From Hyphomicrobiales bacterium (GTDB lineage: Bacteria > Pseudomonadota > Alphaproteobacteria > Rhizobiales > Aestuariivirgaceae): a stretch of DNA of 9,892 nucleotides. The notes under the pieces were generated by a model that saw only the letters and a program-made list of their open reading frames with translations, made no database searches and was not told the DNA's origin. Made by a program: the position numbers and the translations under genes. Shown one piece after another: positions 7,161-9,892 of this stretch (positions are counted from its first letter, which is position 1; every line of letters begins with the position of its first letter). The stretch covers positions 1 to 9,892 of the forward strand of contig JANYGE010000456.1 in assembly GCA_025362535.1 (NCBI GenBank). Direction: 5' to 3'.

Positions 7161-7448
7161 GTGAAAGCAAGCTCAATAAACGCTGTAGAAGCTTCAACTA
7201 TTGCATTGAATCTAATTACTTATATCGTATCTGGAGAGGAACAACTAGAGCGTTTCTTGGGCCTCTCAGGCATATCTTTGGGTGATCTGCAATCAGGGGC
7301 GGCAAACCCCGAATTTCAAGGCTTTGTGTTGGATTATGCGCTACAAAACGAAACTCTGCTCGTTGAATTCTCATCCTTCGCTGGCCTAAAGCCTGAATCC
7401 CTCCAACGCGCAAGATTTGCGCTCCCCGGTGCAACTTATGATACCTGA
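7161..7448 (+). CDS. DUF3572 family protein
   Basis: This 95-residue protein matches the DUF3572 pattern, a small, mostly helical alphaproteobacterial family of unknown function: an N-terminal helix with ALNLITYIVSGEEQLERFL, then LSGISLGDLQSGAANPEFQG, then FVLDYALQNETLLVEFSSFAGLKPESLQRAR. There is no signal peptide, membrane segment or metal motif, so it is probably cytoplasmic. The start is a GTG; no in-frame ATG lies upstream and only a weak AGAG precedes it. It is divergent to divK, a neighbourhood I recall for this family in Rhizobiales, and its 3' end overlaps the next gene by 11 nt. Whether it is linked to cell-cycle control or to dinB is unknown. Confidence 0.8.
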   Translation: MKASSINAVEASTIALNLITYIVSGEEQLERFLGLSGISLGDLQSGAANPEFQGFVLDYALQNETLLVEFSSFAGLKPESLQRARFALPGATYDT

Positions 7449-8091
7449 ATTCACAAAAGAGCAATTGGCTTCCCTTCACATTGAAAACAGCAAACCGCTG
7501 GTGATCTGCGATGTCGATGAAGTCGTCGTCCATTTCACCCGAAGCTTTGAGGGCTTTTTGCGCCAGCGCCATCTCTGGCTCGAAACCGCCAGCCTTGCGC
7601 TTGCCGGAAACATTCGCAACACCACAAACAATGAAGCAATATCAGCAGAGACCGTAAGCCAGCTTATTGATGAGTTTTTTATGGAATGTACGCGTAATCT
7701 GCATCCCATTGATGGCGCCGTTGAATCTCTACTCGAAATCGGAAAATCCACCAATGTGGTTATGCTCACCAATCTGCCGCATTTTGCCAAATCAGACCGC
7801 ACCGAAAATCTAAAAGATCTCGGAATTACCTATCCAGTGATCACCAATTCCGGCCCCAAAGGTCCAGCCATTAAACATCTCGCCAACCAGACCACGGGTC
7901 CGGTTGTATTTGTGGATGACAGCGCAGGATTCGTACAATCAGCAAATGATCATGCCCCACACGTAAAAATTGTGCATTTTTTGCAAGACGAGCGCTTAGC
8001 CCGCCATACTCCATATTTTGATTTTGTCTCTCTCCGCACACATAGCTGGGACTTGGCCAAACCCCATATCCTAGATCTGATCAGCTGCTAG
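7438..8091 (+). CDS. HAD-superfamily hydrolase, uncharacterised
   Basis: The 217-residue protein has all four haloacid dehalogenase motifs: I, VICDVDEVV with nucleophile Asp25 and acid/base Asp27; II, VMLTN with Thr111; III, Lys141 in GPKGPAIKHL; and IV, VVFVDDSAGF with Asp160/Asp161 binding magnesium. The insert between motifs I and II (about 30-100) is helical in character, as in C1-capped members. It should be a cytoplasmic phosphatase-like enzyme, but the substrate cannot be told. I chose the ATG at 7438, which overlaps the DUF3572 gene by 11 nt; an in-frame TTG at 7417 would add seven residues. Neither has a clear ribosome site, so coupling to the upstream gene is likely. dinB follows after 32 nt on the same strand. 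Confidence 0.8.
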   Translation: MIPEFTKEQLASLHIENSKPLVICDVDEVVVHFTRSFEGFLRQRHLWLETASLALAGNIRNTTNNEAISAETVSQLIDEFFMECTRNLHPIDGAVESLLEIGKSTNVVMLTNLPHFAKSDRTENLKDLGITYPVITNSGPKGPAIKHLANQTTGPVVFVDDSAGFVQSANDHAPHVKIVHFLQDERLARHTPYFDFVSLRTHSWDLAKPHILDLISC

Positions 8092-8123
8092 ATTCTGACA
8101 CCAGCGCGGCGTAGTCTAAGGCC

Positions 8124-9416
8124 ATGGAAGAAGGCCACCATATTGCAGGGTTCTGTCGCGATTGCTTGGTCGAAACCAAAGCCGATGAAAAGCGTTGCCA
8201 TGCCTGCCATTCCCCGCGCCTGTTGCGCCATCCTGAAATTAAATTGCTTTCGATTGCTCACATAGACTGCGACGCGTTTTATGCCGCCGTCGAAAAGCGC
8301 GACAATCCTGAACTGGTGGACAAACCCGTTATCGTCGGGGGCCAAACCCGCGGCGTTGTTTCAACCGCCTGTTACATTGCCCGCATTCACGGCGTAAGAT
8401 CCGCCATGCCCATGTTCAAAGCTTTGAAACTTTGCCCAGACGCCGTGGTGATAAAGCCCAACATGGCAAAATATGCCGAAGCCGGACGCCAAGTGCGTGA
8501 GATCATGTTGCAATTTACGCCTTTGGTGCAGCCCGTTTCAATCGATGAGGCCTTTCTCGACCTTTCCGGAACTGAACGTCTGCATGGTGCGGTTCCGGCT
8601 CTCAGCCTTGCCAAGCTCGTGCGTAAGATTCAAACCGAAGTCGGCATCACCTCATCGGTCGGCCTGTCGCATAATAAGTTTCTCGCCAAACTAGCCTCCG
8701 ATCTCGAGAAGCCGCGCGGCTTTTCTATTATTGGCAAGGCCGAAACAAAAGCCGTGCTCGCCCCAAAACCGGTACAAGCCATTTGGGGCGTGGGCCATGC
8801 CATGCAACAAAAATTGGCCAAAGCCGGAATCAACACCATCGGCCAATTGCAAAATCTCGAAAAGATTGACCTTATGCGCCAATTCGGCAGCATGGGAGCC
8901 AGACTCTATCACTTGTCACGCGGCGATGACACGCGCGATGTGGTGATTGAAAGTGATACGAAAAGCATTAGCGCTGAAACCACTTTCGACGAAAACATTT
9001 CCGATTATGAGGAATTGGAAGCGATGCTGTGGAGGCTGTGCGAACGGGTTTCTCACCGGGCCAAATCTTCGGAGCTCGCTGGCCACACCGTCAATCTCAA
9101 ATTAAAAACTTCTGATTTCAAGACTCGCACCAGAGCCATCTCCCTACAAGACCCGACGCGCTTGGCGCACCGCATTTTCGAATACGGCAAACCGCTTCTC
9201 GTAAAAGAAGCAACCGGAGCAAAATTCAGATTGCTCGGTATCGGACTCTCAAATCTCACCGAGTCTAAATTTGATGAAGACGCAAAAAGCCTCGATGCCC
9301 AGAGTGCTGCGCGCACCAAAGCTGAAATCGCCATCGATCGCATCCGCGAGAAATTTGGCAAATCCGCAGTGAAACACGGGATTTCGTTTAAGAGCAAATC
9401 TCCCTCACATCGATAA
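8124..9416 (+). CDS. dinB: DNA polymerase IV (Y-family, DinB) with N-terminal Cys knuckle
   Basis: DinB is an error-prone translesion polymerase that copies past damaged bases. The 430 residues show the Y-family catalytic motifs: [14 protein letters not shown] with metal ligand Asp48 and steric-gate Tyr53, the [24 protein letters not shown] fingers region from 72, and SIDEAFLDL (139-147) with Asp141/Glu142. Helix-hairpin-helix (about 205-235) and little-finger domains follow. Before the palm lie about 40 extra residues with CRDC (11-14) and CHAC (25-28), a probable four-cysteine zinc site found in many alphaproteobacterial DinBs. A clear QLxLF-type clamp-binding motif is not visible at the C-terminus. 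The ATG at 8124 has only a close AAGG, but it is needed to include the knuckle. No alphaproteobacterial LexA box (GTTC-N7-GTTC) is seen upstream. The 3' end overlaps putA by 12 bp. Confidence 0.96.
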   Translation: MEEGHHIAGFCRDCLVETKADEKRCHACHSPRLLRHPEIKLLSIAHIDCDAFYAAVEKRDNPELVDKPVIVGGQTRGVVSTACYIARIHGVRSAMPMFKALKLCPDAVVIKPNMAKYAEAGRQVREIMLQFTPLVQPVSIDEAFLDLSGTERLHGAVPALSLAKLVRKIQTEVGITSSVGLSHNKFLAKLASDLEKPRGFSIIGKAETKAVLAPKPVQAIWGVGHAMQQKLAKAGINTIGQLQNLEKIDLMRQFGSMGARLYHLSRGDDTRDVVIESDTKSISAETTFDENISDYEELEAMLWRLCERVSHRAKSSELAGHTVNLKLKTSDFKTRTRAISLQDPTRLAHRIFEYGKPLLVKEATGAKFRLLGIGLSNLTESKFDEDAKSLDAQSAARTKAEIAIDRIREKFGKSAVKHGISFKSKSPSHR

Positions 9417-9892
9417 CAACACGGCATTGCCGCCTGAAGCCGTGGTATCAACCGAACACACCCGCTCCACTGCAAAGCGCTGTAAATAATGCGGCCCCCC
9501 AGCCTTAGGGCCCGTGCCCGACAATCCCTCGCCCCCAAAAGGTTGCGCACCAACCACAGCGCCAATTTGGTTGCGGTTCACATAAAGATTGCCAACTTTC
9601 ATGCGCGCCCGCACCTGCCGCACCACGGATTCAATGCGCGTGTGTAAGCCTAATGTAAGGCCAAAACCTTTGGCATTAATTTGATCACACACAGCATCCA
9701 ACTTCTCACCCTCGAATTGCACCACATGCAAGATCGGGCCAAACACTTCACGCGAGAGCATATCAAGCGATGGTACTTCAAAAATAGCAGGAGCAACATA
9801 GGTGCCTTCGCTGCAAGCCGCTGGCATGGGCAATTCAAATATCAGCCTGGCTTTGTTAGTCATTGAAGCTTTGTGTTTTTCCAATCCGGCCT
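9405..9892 (-). CDS. putA: Bifunctional proline dehydrogenase / P5C dehydrogenase PutA, C-terminal part
   Basis: The frame runs through the right edge of the window, so only about the last 161 residues are present. They match the end of the aldehyde dehydrogenase domain of PutA, which oxidises proline via pyrroline-5-carboxylate to glutamate. Diagnostic blocks are [57 protein letters not shown] and [22 protein letters not shown]. The catalytic cysteine, the NAD-binding core and the proline dehydrogenase half lie outside the window. A TTG at 9884 is not a real start because the frame continues upstream with family-like sequence. There is no long C-terminal extension. The gene converges on dinB, and its last 12 bp overlap the dinB 3' end. 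Confidence 0.93.
   Translation of the reverse strand, partial: AGLEKHKASMTNKARLIFELPMPAACSEGTYVAPAIFEVPSLDMLSREVFGPILHVVQFEGEKLDAVCDQINAKGFGLTLGLHTRIESVVRQVRARMKVGNLYVNRNQIGAVVGAQPFGGEGLSGTGPKAGGPHYLQRFAVERVCSVDTTASGGNAVLLSM

Noticed and set aside
7067..7195. GAAGCTTC palindrome occurring twice (7067-7074 and 7188-7195)
   Set aside because: Two copies of a short restriction-site-like palindrome, one inside coding sequence; no flanking similarity supports a functional repeat.
8092..8123. LexA/SOS box upstream of dinB
   Set aside because: No GTTC-N7-GTTC or similar pattern is present in the short gap or just before it.
9420..9444. CACGGC/GCCGTG stem just after the dinB stop as a terminator
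   Set aside because: Six pairs with a 13-nt loop, no U tract, and inside conserved putA coding sequence, so it is more likely chance.
9053..9565. A 170-codon minus-strand frame across the dinB-putA junction
   Set aside because: It lies antisense to the dinB little-finger domain and out of frame with putA, whose family motifs are unambiguous; no domain is seen.

Overview
The window looks like a chromosomal stretch of an alphaproteobacterium, most likely Hyphomicrobiales (Rhizobiales) or a close relative. The evidence is the set of lineage-typical modules: a divK-pleD cell-cycle pair, a divergent DUF3572 gene, a DinB with the alphaproteobacterial N-terminal Cys knuckle, a tatABC-serS-surE cluster and a PutA-type proline catabolic enzyme. 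By eye the base composition is near 50% GC, low for that group, so an uncultured or marine lineage is possible. No rRNA, tRNA, IS element, phage gene or CRISPR array was seen.

Layout. Positions 1-320 hold no convincing gene but contain a long imperfect hairpin (163-213). From 7091 leftward to 321, everything is on the minus strand: divK, pleD, tatA, tatB, tatC, serS, surE and a GH125 alpha-mannosidase. Junctions are tight: a 4-nt ATGA overlap for divK/pleD and for tatB/tatC, a 1-nt TAATG overlap for serS/surE, and 6 nt between surE and the mannosidase. A 133-bp gap after pleD (5073-5205) probably carries the tat promoter. From 7161 rightward the plus strand has the DUF3572 protein, an uncharacterised HAD-superfamily protein (11-nt overlap with the former) and dinB. 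The partial putA gene (minus, cut by the right edge) converges on dinB and overlaps its 3' end by 12 bp.

Function. DivK and PleD are the response regulators of alphaproteobacterial polarity and cell-cycle control; PleD makes cyclic di-GMP. TatABC forms the twin-arginine export machinery. SerS charges tRNA-Ser and SurE is a nucleoside monophosphate phosphatase. The GH125 enzyme probably removes alpha-1,6-linked mannose in the cytoplasm and sits where many relatives carry pcm. DinB is a translesion polymerase. PutA oxidises proline to glutamate.

Most of the window is ordinary conserved core genome. I see no clear new multi-gene system. The points that most merit a second look are the hairpin in the left gap, the GH125 gene at the end of the tat-serS-surE cluster, and the DUF3572-HAD-dinB arrangement.
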